From Labia minor (Eukaryota; Arthropoda; Insecta; Dermaptera; Spongiphoridae), in the NCBI GenBank assembly GCA_963082975.1, contig OY720344.1, positions 90,458,107-90,522,106 of the forward strand: 64,000 nt of DNA, in the 5' to 3' direction. The notes below the pieces were generated by a model, which saw only the letters and a list, made by a program, of their open reading frames with translations, searched no databases and was not told where the DNA came from. Each line of letters opens with the position of its first letter. Within the stretch, counting starts at the first letter, position 1. The position numbers were made by a program, and so were the translations under genes. This document shows positions 22,301 through 34,980 of the stretch, one piece after another.

Positions 22301-23639
22301 ATTTATTTAATAAATATTATTTATAATATATTAATTTATATATCTATATATAAATATACATTTTTGTAAATGGTTCTAAAATTATTTTGTTTGTCTATAT
22401 ATTTATTTGATTTTAGTAATATATTTCGATAAGATAACAAATTTATGAATATATCTAAAATAATATTAATCGAATTATATTAGATAATATTTATGTGAAT
22501 TTAAACTGATTCATAAATATTGTTTTATTGATGGCATCTTTATTTTTATCAAAACAATTTTTTGATTATTATTATTAATATTAAAACTACTCATTGAATC
22601 TAACAACTCTTACTATCTCTTTATTAATTCAATAAAGTAATTAAATATAATTTAATTTGTTTTTATCATAAATATATATAAATTTTAATAATATTATATT
22701 ATTTTTTTTAAAGGGGATTTTTATAATTTTTTAACATTGTGATTTGAATGGGTGATATGTCACTGTGAATAAATCTCAATATTAAGCCATTGAATTTTTT
22801 ATTATTTTTTCTAGTCATATTTAGAAAATTTATATACATGATATCTTAATTTCTCTCCCTCACTGAATATATATATATGTATATGTATGTGTCAATTATC
22901 TTTTGTATTTTCACTGGGCCGAACCAATTTGTTTTGATTAACAATTCATGACTTGCCTTTTGTATACTAGAATATGTATATATATATATATATAAACTTT
23001 TGTTTAATCTAAATGCGATATTTTTGTATTAAATAATTTAATTGAAGCTCAAAGACAATTGACGTCATCTTTTATAATTGGTTTCAATTCAAACTCCCAT
23101 CATCTAATATTATCTCAAAAAAGTTCTTTTTTTTTGTATAACTTAATAATTAATATTTTTATATTTTAATATATAATATTATCTGAACACATTTGCTTTC
23201 TTAAACAAACATTTATAAATAATATTCACGTAATTTCCAAATGATGATATAACGTAGTTAATTTTGTTTCTTTCGTCTCTTTCCATGATTTGAACTTGTA
23301 TTTACCATTAATCACTTCAAGATTCTTATTTGAAATAAATCCAGATTAACTTAAACAATCCCTGACGGTTGTCAAAGATCATCTTTTTTTTTTTATTTAT
23401 TATTTTTCATTCGTCTTACTACAAAATGGCATCATTTCTTGTTTGTTTTTATTTGAAATTTTAATACTCTCCTTCGCCCATATTTTTTTATTTGTATTCT
23501 ATAAATCATTGAAATATTCTTTTAATATTTAAAGAGCAAATAAGTGATGAGTAATTTTGAAAAAAAAAACATTTTATTATTTATTGATCAATTCACATAT
23601 TAATAATAATATAATTAATGAGATTTTTTCGTTCTATGA
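19306..23639. other. AT-rich, presumably intronic sequence
   Basis: No coding exon, transposon end or RNA gene recognised over about 4.3 kb. A less AT-rich stretch at 20580-20830 lacks a usable frame. Simple TA tracts occur at 22870 and 22978. Confidence 0.45.
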
Positions 23640-24240
23640 TTTTGTTTTTGTTGTTGTTGTTGATGATGTTGTTTTTGCTATCCCGTTCATTCAGCCTAAT
23701 GAATTATCTCCAATTCTATTAATTAAATAAGATTTTGGAATAGTAGTGGTGGTGGTGGAGAGGAGTAGAGTGGATGTTTTTGTGAGTGGTGTTGTTTTCT
23801 TTGGTGGCTGTTGCTGGTGGGTTCGTTCATGTCCTTTCCGAGATGAATGGCGGAACGAGGGTCTGCCTCTCCATGATCCAGGCGAAGGCAACCTCTTGAT
23901 AAAGGCGAGTCTCTCACTCTTTCTCTCGTTCTCTCCGTCTCGCAGCCAAACGACCTCCTCTTCACTCTCTCCCCGATGGTGCTGACGTCGACTTCGGAAT
24001 CCCCCCGGGCAGAGCACATGCCACTTGGCGTCCATTCATACTCGCACACCATCGCCACCGCCACCGCTCCCATTCAAATCACCCACTACTTGCAATTACT
24101 CACTGCCTGGTACTTCAATTGAGGACAATTTTGCTAGATCAGGGTTGTTGGCAGTGTTCTCTTCCGGCAACCGATTCACTTTTATGTCGGCCACCATCCA
24201 CTCACTCCGCTTCAACATAAAAACGCTTATATAATGAAAC
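23640..24240. promoter_or_regulatory. GC-rich island, possible alternative promoter
   Basis: GC-rich block with a (TTG)n run at its left edge (23648-23664), GT-rich and then CT-rich tracts (23910-23965), and several open frames on both strands. One + strand frame (23976-24122) begins with an ATG. It resembles the 17.2-kb island in composition. Confidence 0.3.
23976..24122 (+). CDS. Small open frame in GC island, 48 codons
   Basis: ATG 23976 opens MVLTSTSESPRAEHMPLGVH and stays open to TGA 24120. A potential GT donor lies at 24110 (CTG|GTACTT). The codons are GC-ending, unlike the genome's bias, which may only reflect the island. It could be an alternative first exon of the gene starting at 17.2 kb or a chance frame. 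Confidence 0.15.
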   Translation: MVLTSTSESPRAEHMPLGVHSYSHTIATATAPIQITHYLQLLTAWYFN

Positions 24241-24377
24241 CCAGCTATTAGATTCTTCAATTATATCCTGTCTTTTATTTCACTCGTATATTATTCTAGA
24301 AAGATGCCTAGGCAAGCAGATGAATGAACATCTCATCAAGAAATCCCTTCCATTATATTCATTATCCTAAATGATCT

Positions 24378-24379
<2 letters not shown>

Positions 24380-24415
<36 letters not shown>
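24380..24415. repeat. (AT)n microsatellite
   Basis: 36 nt of uninterrupted TA dinucleotides. Confidence 0.95.
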
Positions 24416-24419
<4 letters not shown>

Positions 24420-25097
24420 ATTATTATAATCATATTTTAATGATAAAAAAATAATATTTTACAAAATAATTAATTTCTTGAATCAAAATATCTAAGTATT
24501 GTTAATTTTTAGAAAATTTATTAATAAAATTACAATAATTCTATAAATAAATAATAAAACGAAATAATATAAATATGAGGCAAGGGAGATTCTGCATGCT
24601 TTTATTTCTCAATTTTTTTTTTAAATCGTTATAAGTTCTAGAACATTTCTCAAGGTGTCATTACGTAGCCTGAAGTTTAAGGTTCATCCGAGATTTTTTA
24701 AAAGTCTCCAAGAACACCCGTTTGTTGCCGACGTTTATTTTTATACCAAGTGGGAAAATGCCCAATATCTCCCCTACACGGTATAATAAAAAATATTTAA
24801 TTTCACAAAATAATATATACATAGATAGGAGTAGCGGGTGGATACTCTCTATGAGCCCGATAGAGATAGGTTCACTTCAGGGAAAGAATTGAGGAAATCG
24901 TGTCCTAAAGCCTAAAAAATCCTATTTAGTCAATATATACTCCATCTACTCATCAACCCGTCTAGTCAACTTGGCGTTTCATGGTTAACAACCCCCTAAT
25001 CATTTTTGACGATTCCTAAAACAAAAGGATAGAGAAAACTGGAAACAGTTAGGGGAGGTCTTCGTCCGAAAATGGATAAGAAAATAGGCTTAAAAAG
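24420..25097. other. AT-rich sequence with a moderately GC-enriched part
   Basis: Positions 24640-25080 are less AT-rich and contain no usable frame or known element. Confidence 0.4.
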
Positions 25098-25476
25098 TCT
25101 GGAGTGTCTCCACTCGACTATCTCCCAAATTTGAATTGGATTAATTAACACATACATATATTATATTTAAATTAAATTGAATTAATTATAAATTATAAAT
25201 TAAAATTAATAAATAATATTTATTAAACCAGCGCGTGCTTGGTTGATGGCACCACGTCACGTGCTGGCGCGTGATTGACAGTCAACGTGTTAACGGTACT
25301 TTCAGCGATTCAATCAAGCTGAAATTCTATATATAGAAGTTTTATACAATTTTTAATCATGTGAAAAACTAGCAAAAATATGCCTTTATTTTTACGGTCA
25401 CTTTAGAGGGAAAAATTGAAAACGTGGTAGGTAATGAGCCTCTTCCGAAAGAGCTACATTGGCGAGTTAGTGAAAA
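25098..25476 (+). mobile_element. Helentron-like family A, copy 2 (3' part deleted)
   Basis: Starts TCTGGAGTGTCTCCACTCGA and follows the family consensus to GAGCTACATT. It then jumps directly to the hairpin end in the degenerate form GGCGAGTTAGTGAAAA, losing about 220 nt that include the TACCAAATTTCAT motif and the CA microsatellite. Confidence 0.75.
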
Positions 25477-25621
25477 TATACATTTAAAAATATATTATTA
25501 TTTTTTGTTTTGTTTTGTTTTATTAACTCTTTGGATTAAAATTAGCCAGGTTAAACATACATTTATTTAAATTTATATTAAACATTATATAAAATATTAT
25601 ATTTTAAATTTTTGTAAACTT

Positions 25622-25685
25622 GGTGAGTTTTGAACCTTCATTCTCAAGTTCAATAGTTCAGCATTTTACCACTTAACTACGCTCT
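25622..25685 (-). repeat. tRNA-like SINE head, family 2, copy 1
   Basis: The minus strand reads GCGTAGTTAAGTGGTAAAAT (A-box-like) and, about 35 nt on, AGGTTCAAAACTC (B-box-like). It matches the copy at 27247-27316 over about 65 nt. Cloverleaf pairing is poor, so this is a tRNA-derived repeat rather than a tRNA gene. Confidence 0.6.
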
Positions 25686-25689
25686 TTAT

Positions 25690-27246
25690 ATATATTTGAA
25701 AATTACAATTAAAATTAATATAATTTCTCTTTTCTCTTAATTAATTTTAAATATATATATATAAATATTAACCTCCCCTTTAAAGGATGTATTTCTGATC
25801 ATTATTAAAGAAATGAAATATAAATTTATAACAAGAAGTCATTAGATTTCTTTTTAATATAGAAAATTACAAACACCGAGTAAACCGATACCTACAATTG
25901 TTCAATTTCAATAAATAAAAGTATTAGTGATAATGAAATATATCTGACAATTACATGCCTCTCTTAAATATAAAATTTATAGTGTTTTATTTTTGTTTTA
26001 GTCTGGACTGAGAAAAAGAGAGAGCAATTTCAAAAAGTGTCTTTTTACTCGTTAGAACGCCTCAAAAAAGATAATATATTCTGAATATACCTTAAACATA
26101 TAATTAAGGAATTTTGAGCGTAACATTATATATTAATATATTTGAAATCATAAAAACAAATATAATTTTAGTCATTCTTTTATTTAACTATTTATTTTTA
26201 AAGTATTTTTCTACAATATTTATGTTTGATAAGGAAGCGCTTTAACATTATTTACATACATATGGCTATAAGTTTACTAAATTTCAAATTGAAGAATTTC
26301 AAAGAACTTCATTATTATTTTTATTGAATAATAATTTAAAAATAATGTTTAGCTGGTCTTTTCTTTCCAAAAATTTAATCTTGCTATCTTCCAAATATTA
26401 TCTAAACTATGTCTTTCTATTCGCTCCTCATTCATTAAATTTTTATCAATACAAAGAGGAATTTAATAATGATACAAAATGTTATATTTAGCATTTTTTT
26501 AAACTGCAACAACTGCACAAATGAAATTTTAACAAAGGTCCATTTCATAGATCGTATCGTTTTCCTATTAATTATACCTACATATCCAAAATTTTATAAA
26601 TTAAATATTGACACCAGAAAAAGAAAATATAAAAAATTGTTTATCTTTCTTTTCATCAAAATCCAAAACATTTCTTTTCTCCTTCTACTCGTTTAAGTAA
26701 TTTGTGGGGAAAATAAATAGAATCACTGCCAATAACAGAAGCCCCTTCAATCCATTGACGATATTGACCCTTAAATTGAATAAATACTTTGTATTTGACA
26801 TTTTCAACATTCTTTATTTTCTTTCCCTTCTCGGAGGGTTTTTTGCTTCATTGAACTTGATTCTGATTAATTAATAATTATGGAATAAAACGATCGTTTC
26901 CTAATCTAACATCAGACAATTTAAAATAAATGATAAATAGGTAAATTATTTTAATATATATTCTAGTTAAAATACGAGTATGTAATAAAAATGTATTTTA
27001 TATGGTATATATACCATATATAATTGATAAAAATTATTAAATAATTAACTGACTGACTAATACATCTTATCTTTGTCATTAACGAAGAAAAATGATATGA
27101 ATACCTTTTCTTTAAATCAAATATTTTTAGATTGTAGAATTGTTGGTCCTAAGGATCTAATTAATTTAGCTGTTTTATATATTTATTTGGAAATTTATCA
27201 CATTTAAATTTATTAAAATTAAAAAAAAATGTTTTTTTTTTGCTTA
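25690..27246. other. AT-rich sequence without recognised features
   Basis: Nothing recognisable. The frame at 26469-26696 is lysine/isoleucine-rich, as expected of chance frames in AT-rich DNA. Confidence 0.5.
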
Positions 27247-27316
27247 ATGGGATTTGAACTCTATTCTTCAAGTTCAGTAGTTTAGCAGTTCAGTATTTTA
27301 CCACTTAGCTACGCGA
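27247..27316 (-). repeat. tRNA-like SINE head, family 2, copy 2
   Basis: The minus strand reads GCGTAGCTAAGTGGTAAAAT, then GAGTTCAAATCCC, a better B-box than copy 1. An inserted TGAACTGC-type partial duplication (about 27280-27290) distinguishes it from copy 1. Confidence 0.65.
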
Positions 27317-27319
27317 TTG

Positions 27320-27786
27320 ATAAACCGAATTTAAATATCAATATTTTAAATTTATATTTTTGTTGTATTTAATATTTTAATTAATTTTAATCACTTATTT
27401 TATTTATATTAGATTAAAAATTATATATCATATAATGAAATGAAAAAAAAATAATTTCGTAAATATCAATATGTTCGATGTAATATAAAATAAAAAATAT
27501 GATTTTTTTTATTTACTTACATTCATAAGTTCAAAGAAATGTCAACAAATTTTGATCAAGACAATAAATAAACAGATTTTATCTCCAGAGATTTTTCATC
27601 ACAATAGATAGTCTAAAATAAATAGTTCCTTTTTAGTTCTCTTTCATTGTTTTCTTATTAAAAAGTGAAACAAAACAAAACCTTATTGGATTTTGTTATA
27701 TATATATAACACTAATGTGTCTATCTTATCTAATATTTTATTAAAATTTATAGTTTAAGATATAATAATATATAGAAATATTTATT

Positions 27787-27824
<38 letters not shown>

Positions 27825-28110
27825 TTGTATTGGGGAAATATTTATTTTCTATAATCTCATGGCAAGTTAATCGTTTCTGAATGATATTATATATATATTA
27901 ATATATATATGTATAAAAAAATAATAATTAATCGATTGTTTTATATTCTTTACATTTAAGTTAATAAATTAAAAGTACCTACCAAATAAATAAAATTATT
28001 ATAATTTATAAATTAACTAACAATAAATATGAATAAAAATTATTATATTTAATTTATTATTTTCTTAGTTTTTTTCTGTATAATTTAATAAAATGATTTT
28101 AATATCATTT
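27320..28110. other. AT-rich sequence with an (AT)n tract
   Basis: Contains a 33-nt (AT)n run at 27790-27822. Otherwise nothing recognised. Confidence 0.5.
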
Positions 28111-28119
28111 TTTTTTGTT

Positions 28120-28480
28120 TGAATTGAGTTTGGAGGTGGATCGTTGCCGTAGTTTTGATAGAATCAGATTGTTCATTGGAGAAGGAAGCTGACCATTTGG
28201 GCGGTGGTTTCCTTCTGATGAGACAGCAACACGTTCGTTTGCGAATGGGAGATCCATTTGGTTAATGGTTTTGGGACTGCCTCGGATGGTTTCCCTGGGT
28301 CATGGTCAGGGTCCGATCCGGGCTGTTGGCCGCACTCCCCGATCGATTCCCAGCCAACTTGCCCTCCCATCCATCTACTTACTTTATCTTCACACCATCT
28401 TTCATAAGGCCCTTTCTAAGTTACTCTATCCCATCCCGTCTAATCACGTAATTGGACTTGCACGTTCAAAGGAATTGTAA
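28120..28480. promoter_or_regulatory. GC-enriched island
   Basis: About 350 nt of markedly higher GC, with open frames on both strands (28265-28480 plus, 28173-28370 minus) that resemble no family I know. It could be a conserved non-coding element or an alternative first exon in the long intron. Confidence 0.25.
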
Positions 28481-30556
28481 ATGAATCTTCCGTTGAACTC
28501 TTCCAAATGCAAGAACACTTCCTGATATTATCCATTCTCTTCTGAACATGCTATTCTCATGCACCCTAAAACAATATATTCCATTTTTCATAAAATATCT
28601 CATATTTCGCTTTTTGTTTCCTCTTTCAGTTCCAAAACAAATTTATTAACAATTTCAGAATATCATACATTATACATCTCTTAAAAAGAACTATTATTCT
28701 TCATATACTACTAGTTATTTTATGATTAAGTTGAAAAAAGGAAATTGAATTTCACTGATTTAATTTTTATAAATATACATTTATTCATATTTCTCTTATA
28801 CATAATTTACATAAATATTTTTTTATTTTAAAAAGGTTCAATTAAATAAATAATATTGACAATCATTTTATACTCAATCTCTTAAAAGATTACTTGATTC
28901 ATCTTATTGGGCAAACAATGTTATAAATATATACTATATTCGAGTATGTAATTATTTTACTTTCACATTATAAACATATAAAAGAAATCTCCATAAGTAA
29001 TAAGTATTTGAAAAAATACACTGTTCGATTTTAAACATTTTTTTAGAAAAAGTATTAATTTTTAATTTAATAATTTAAAATTTAAACTAATAATTGTTAC
29101 CTGGTACTACTCTATTGATATTTTTAAATGTCACTTGTCAGATTTAATATAATTAAATAGAAAGAATTATTTTACAATCTTACCTAATATTCAAAATATT
29201 CTGCTTTGAAGAACAAAATTTTCCCCAATAATATATTTGATAATCACTTTTATTAATTAATTAAAGAGAGAGAGTCCAAATGATTTCTCTGATTAAGTGT
29301 ATCAACTAATTATTTATTTAAAATACAAATAAATTAAATACCTGTAGAGCTTTATATACTTACATATATTTTTATTTTTATAATTTAATAATTACGTATT
29401 TAGATTAATATAAGATATATTATATAAATATTATACATATTATTATTTATAAATTAAAAAAACATAAACTTAGTTATTGATAAATATAATAATATTAACA
29501 ATAATAATAACTGTTTTTCTTTTAAAAGAATTTGAATAAAATAAATAAAATACAGTTTAGATATATTATATCTATGAAATAAAACAAATAGCGAATATTT
29601 TCTAGAAATCGTTAAAGTCTATCATTGATTAATAGACAAGTTAATGACGTGTCACATTCATTGCCTACTCTTGACAATATTTCGAAATCTTTCCATTTTA
29701 CCAAGTTCAAATATCGATATGTTGAATTTCTTAAATAAATATTATAATTTATTTATATATATTTATAGATTTATATTATTTATTTTTATCTAATGGTAAA
29801 CAAATGTTCTCATCGTAAGTTCAAACACTCTATTGAAGTCTTCAAAGAGCAATTGATTTTGAGAGATTTCTTTTTTACTAAATTCATTTAAAGTTTAAAT
29901 AAAATTTTATCAAACCATTTGTTTCTTTGTGTTCTATTTTTCTATTTATTTTTTATGTAAATTAAAATTACATTTAATTTAATTTTCAAAGAAATTACGT
30001 CAATTAATATATTCTCATTCATATATTCATGTCATTTTATATTCTTTGCTTTTTTTTAAGAATGGATTTAATTAGATTATTTAAAATTTGAAAATAAAAA
30101 AAAAAAATAGTTTCTAAATTCACAAATTTAAAATCTTTTTAATTTAACTTAGATATTAAATAAATATTTATAAAATTATACTATGTATTTTATTTTTTCT
30201 AAGAATCAATTAATGTTAAACATTAATTTATTTATAATATAATTTTTAATCAGTTTTAAATTTGACAAAATTAAAATCTTAATATGAAAACAATGCTTTT
30301 TTAATTTAATTAGAAAACTTGATTAACTTGGACTATTATTCATGAATCTTTAAATTTTATTATACTAATTTCAAAATATAGGTAGAAAGTGTAAGGGGCC
30401 TCGCCAATTCAATTAGGGATTTTCTTTTTACATCGAAAGATAAGCCACTAGGCCAATTCACTTGCTATTTACATATATTCTATATATATTATTTTTATTT
30501 AGTTTTTTTAGACAATAAATATGACAAAACACACACACCAGGTCATTTATTTAGAA
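28481..30556. other. AT-rich sequence without recognised features
   Basis: About 2 kb in which I see no exon, RNA gene or transposon end. Confidence 0.5.
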
Positions 30557-30824
30557 CAGTGATTCTCAATCTATGTGCCGTGAGATGATCAAAATGTGCC
30601 GCCAAATTAATACAAATGTAGAGACTCTTAAACATTTCCGACTTGTTTTATAAATTTTTTCAATTTGGTCCTAATAAAAAAAAAAAAAAAAAAAATGGTA
30701 AAACATTTTTGGGACCACTTTTATCAATATGGTAAACTTTTACACTTATTTTTTTCTTTGTGTGCCGCCAAATTTTTAAACCGTTAAAAGTGTGCCGCGG
30801 TAAAAAAAGGTTAAAGGTCTACTG
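30557..30824. mobile_element. hAT MITE, family 1, with perfect 8-bp target duplication
   Basis: A 268-bp element flanked by ATTTAGAA on both sides (30549-30556, 30825-30832). The left end is CAGTGATTCTCAATCT and the right end is the complement of CAGTAGACCTTTAACCTTTT. Subterminal GTGCCG and CGGCACAC words face each other. An A21 run (30679-30699) lies inside. The copy at 43272 belongs to the same family. Confidence 0.85.
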
Positions 30825-30832
30825 ATTTAGAA

Positions 30833-32959
30833 TATAAATTAAGGAATTCTTGAATATCTATTTAAAAAAATATTTAATAATGTATTATAAGAAATTATGC
30901 TTAGAAAATTTTTTTTGAAAAAACTGACCCATGTTATTGAATTTGAGTAAAAACTTGTTAGAACCCTCTCTCTACTAATATTTTATTTTTTTATCTATTA
31001 TAGAAATATAAAATATATGATTATAAGTCAATGTCTCCTTTAAATTATTATTTTATTATTTTTTAATAAAATTATTAAAAATACTAAATGGTAATAATCT
31101 ATTGTTAATAATATTCTAAATTTTCTCTTCACGTTTTATATTTTTTTTTTTTAATTTTTTCTCAAAGGATTCCTGCAAGCTCTTAATAGGCTTGAGTGCT
31201 CTGGAACAAAAACTGTCCTGCACGTCTTATCAGGCAGGAGTCAGTTTTCCTCAATGGGATCCTTGTAATCCGATCCCTCTATCTGTGATTAGTTAAAGAA
31301 AGTGAAGAAAAAATTCGATTTTGGCATTTCCTTACATTTTATACTTCATAAAGGATATTGAAAATATATCTATTTTTTTAATAAAACATTGGATACAAAT
31401 AAAATATGACTGAATATTAATATATAAATATTCATACAATAAGGGCTCATTCATCTTTTGAGGATGATTTCTTAAATATTTTTATATAAGTCATATTATG
31501 TTATTTTGTTATTTATACTTATATTTAATTCTAAAATATTCGGTAAATTCATAGGTTAGTATATTAAATCTTTGGTCCCTTAAATTCCATATCAGGTAAA
31601 ATAAGTAACTTTAAAATATGTTCACAATTATTTGTTCAATTTTTATTTTCAAAACCAAATTTTAATTAATATAAAGATCTCGTTTTTTTTTAGGAAATCC
31701 CATTTATATTCTTTTATTTTATTCTTTTTATATAAACCCCCAGCCTTCTTATATTATAATAACTTGAAATAGAATTAATTTCATAATTATAATTTTACTT
31801 TTCTTTAGAATTATATTATAATAATGAAAAGAATAAATTATATGAAAACCATTTCCACATAATTAATTATAAATAATTATCTTTTATTTATTTTATCTAT
31901 TTTATTTAAGAGCTTCATTCATTACCTATACAGATTTTATTCACTATTATTGCAATTAAAAATTCTATTCATCTTTTATTCTTCAATTAAAAAATGCATT
32001 TATCTTTAAACAAATGTAATGTTTATTTATTGTAAACATACAATATATATCAATATTATCAAAGATAATGGTAATGTTAAATTCATATATTTCATATCAA
32101 ATATTATTAATCATTCAATCAATCAACTTTATTTTTTAAATATTTTAAATAAATAATGTGAATTTGGTAAAATAAACATATACACAATTTTTTTTTTTTT
32201 TTTTTTTTTAATTCTTTAATTTGTTTGTAAATCATGGTAAGAGGATGGACATATTTCAATCGTTAAATTTTCCAAGAAAAAATTTATTTTTTCATCAACA
32301 ATTTTCAAAATTAAATAAAAAAGTATATTTACTTAGATATATTTTTTCTAAATTGAAATATTAATTTTAATGTATGGAATATTAATTTATATTTTCACAT
32401 CTCTCTACTTTAATAAGATTCAATGTATAAAATCTTATGATTTAAAATAAAAGTTCTTATCTATCTATTTTATGCTTGTTATACTATTGAAATCAGCATG
32501 ATTTCATGTCGAGCTAAGACCTTGAAGATGAGCGCTCATCTGATGAAATAGTGAGCTGGCGCATATAGGGTCACGGGGATAACAAATAAAGTGAGATGAA
32601 TGCAGATAATATATTCAGTGTTAATTAAAATTCTTTTTTTCTTTTCTTAACTTAATACATAGTTTAATGTTTTTTTGTTTTGTTTTTTTTTTTATTTTTA
32701 TTTTTAAATCAAATTTGCTTAAATTCGTACGTATGATGAGAAAATGGTTCAGTGATGTTTTGACATAGTTCAATATAAACCTCTATTTAAATAACAGGCT
32801 TGATAATACTAAAAAAATTAAAAATCACCATGATTGAAAGAAAAAGGGTTCTCGAAACTGGAGTCAAACATTCCAGATTTAATTGTCCTAAACTAATTTG
32901 ATGATTATTGTCTGTATTCAAAAACCTGAAAAGTTTGAATATATATATTTTTGATTTCT
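30833..32959. other. AT-rich sequence; small GC-enriched patch
   Basis: The patch at 31165-31300 has facing CTGTCCTGC and GCAGGAGTCAG words. A T22 run lies near 32188-32209. No gene recognised. Confidence 0.4.
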
Positions 32960-33530
32960 TTTTTACTATTCGTCAGAGATAGTATTACGATCACGAAAAT
33001 TTTCGATGTCGAGTTTTTTATGTTTTTATACGTTTTGAAGGTCCCTGAGTCATTTTCACTAAGGATGAGAAAAATGTCTGTGTGTATGTAGACAAGATTA
33101 CGAAAAACGGTTTGAGCTAGAATAATGAAATTTGTTACATGAGCATTATTCAAAATGCGTAATTTTCTATCAACTTTTGAGAAATGTAGCTCTTTTGTAA
33201 GACGGTCATTACCTACCACGTTTTCATTTTTTTCCTTTAAACTGACCGTAAAAATAAAGATAAATGTTTGATAGTTTTTCACATGATTAAAAATTGTATA
33301 AAACTGCTATATATAGAATTCCAGCTTGATTGAACCGCTGAAAGTAACATTGCAAATCACGCTCCAGCACGTGACGTGGTGCCATCAACAATGAGCCAAA
33401 CACGCGCTGTTTTAATAAATATTATTTATTAATTTTAATTTATAATTTAATTAGATTTAATTTAAATATAATATATGTTAATTAATCCTATTCAAATTTG
33501 CGAGATAATCGAGTGGAGACATTCCAGATT
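32960..33530 (-). mobile_element. Helentron-like family A, copy 3 (near complete)
   Basis: From the hairpin end (TTTTTACTATTCGTCAGAGA) to the GACATTCCAGATTTTT end. The minus strand carries a 125-codon open frame (32905-33282), including VVGNDRLTKELHFSKVDRKL and LRILNNAHVTNFIILAQTVF. Related readings are present in copies 4, 5 and 8. Similarity to copy 1 extends beyond the end, to about 33690. Confidence 0.8.
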
Positions 33531-33779
33531 TTTTAAAAATATTATCGGATATTTAAATTGGGTGAATATACTGCTATATATATATATTATTAAAGTATTT
33601 TGTTTCTATTTATTATTTTTTATTTTCATTTCATTATTTGTAGTTATCATCCATTTGTATATAATACAGTACCTGAGAGAATATTTGCATTCCTAATCTC
33701 TTGGTACTACTTATATTTACTTGTGGCCTCTTTAATCAATATGTCATTAGTATAATGTGATAATTAGAATGGTAGTTGT

Positions 33780-33960
33780 ATTTGTTTCCTGACGTTGTGA
33801 TAAGAAGGAGACGATGTTGATTATATAACGTGGCTAATCCAGCTGAAGTCTCCTGCATGGTTTGCATGGAGCCGTCATCCAGCTAAACGGGGATCGGATT
33901 ATCCGATTGGCAACCTGTTTTGCATCTGTTCTTTCATTTCTCTCACCGGTTATATAACAT
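33780..33960. promoter_or_regulatory. Moderately GC-enriched unique patch
   Basis: Contains GATAAG and GGATTATCCGATTGG-type words and an inverted TGCATGGTTTGCATGG repeat (33853-33868). It may be an intronic enhancer; this is inference from composition only. Confidence 0.15.
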
Positions 33961-34980
33961 TCATGATTCATTCTTCGCCAATAAGAGATGACTTGGCTAT
34001 TGAATGTTTATCCGTTTCATGTGAATTCTTTATCAAAGTTATTTTTTCTTTACTGTTGCGCTCACAAACTCAACCCTTATATAATATGAATCGATTATGT
34101 TTGTATCTAAGTTTTTACATTTCAGTATTTATTTATTTATTTATAGAAATTTTTTATTTACCACTATTATTCTTTTATAATATTTAAAGTATGTTATATA
34201 TACTTATATTCTCAGTACAGAATTTTTCTTTACAATTTTTCTAATAAAGTAATTAAAAATAAAATAAAAAATTAGTCGAATCGTCCTAAAACAAATTATT
34301 TACTCCAATTATTCTATTTGACCTAAAAATACTGAGAAATTATTTGTATTACTTATATATTTATGTTTTTATTGAAATTAGAACCATTTTTGTTATTAAT
34401 ATTTGTTAGAAAATTTTGTTTTTAACTAAAATAAAATATGGAATGTATTTCATTAAAAAAATAATTGAAGTTTACCTGCTTGTGAAGTTTGAATTTTTTT
34501 TAAAAATAAATACCTATATTTTTTATGAATTTTACATAATTGTTAATTATAATTATATCATACATTATTAAATTATGTTTATTTATTAAAAATATTCTTC
34601 AATTTATTTGATATAATAATAATAATGTAGTTTATATGGGGTTCAATTCATGTGATATTTATTTATTATTACACAGAAAGGAATCATTAAAAACAAAAAA
34701 AATTATTTATAAATTTATGAGTGAACTTATTTTTTATTTATATTTAATAATTGAATTTTTTTAATGTTTAACAATCATTATATGAAAGAAACACATTAAT
34801 ATTGTTTTGAATAAATATAGTTAAATTTACACAAATTTTAAATATAAAATATTTTATAGGAGAACAAAATTCATTTTTTTAATTATATTTTTTTTTGAAA
34901 TTGTTTCTATTGCAAAACGGTATCTAATAATCAAGTTTTGCCATTTACCACATTTATTTATTTAATTAATTATATAAAAA
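33961..34980. other. AT-rich sequence without recognised features
   Basis: Very AT-rich; nothing recognised. Confidence 0.5.

Noticed and set aside
24025-24234. 69-codon + strand frame in the 24-kb island
   Set aside because: Ser/Thr/Pro-rich, starts mid-island without support and overlaps other frames; no way to prefer it.
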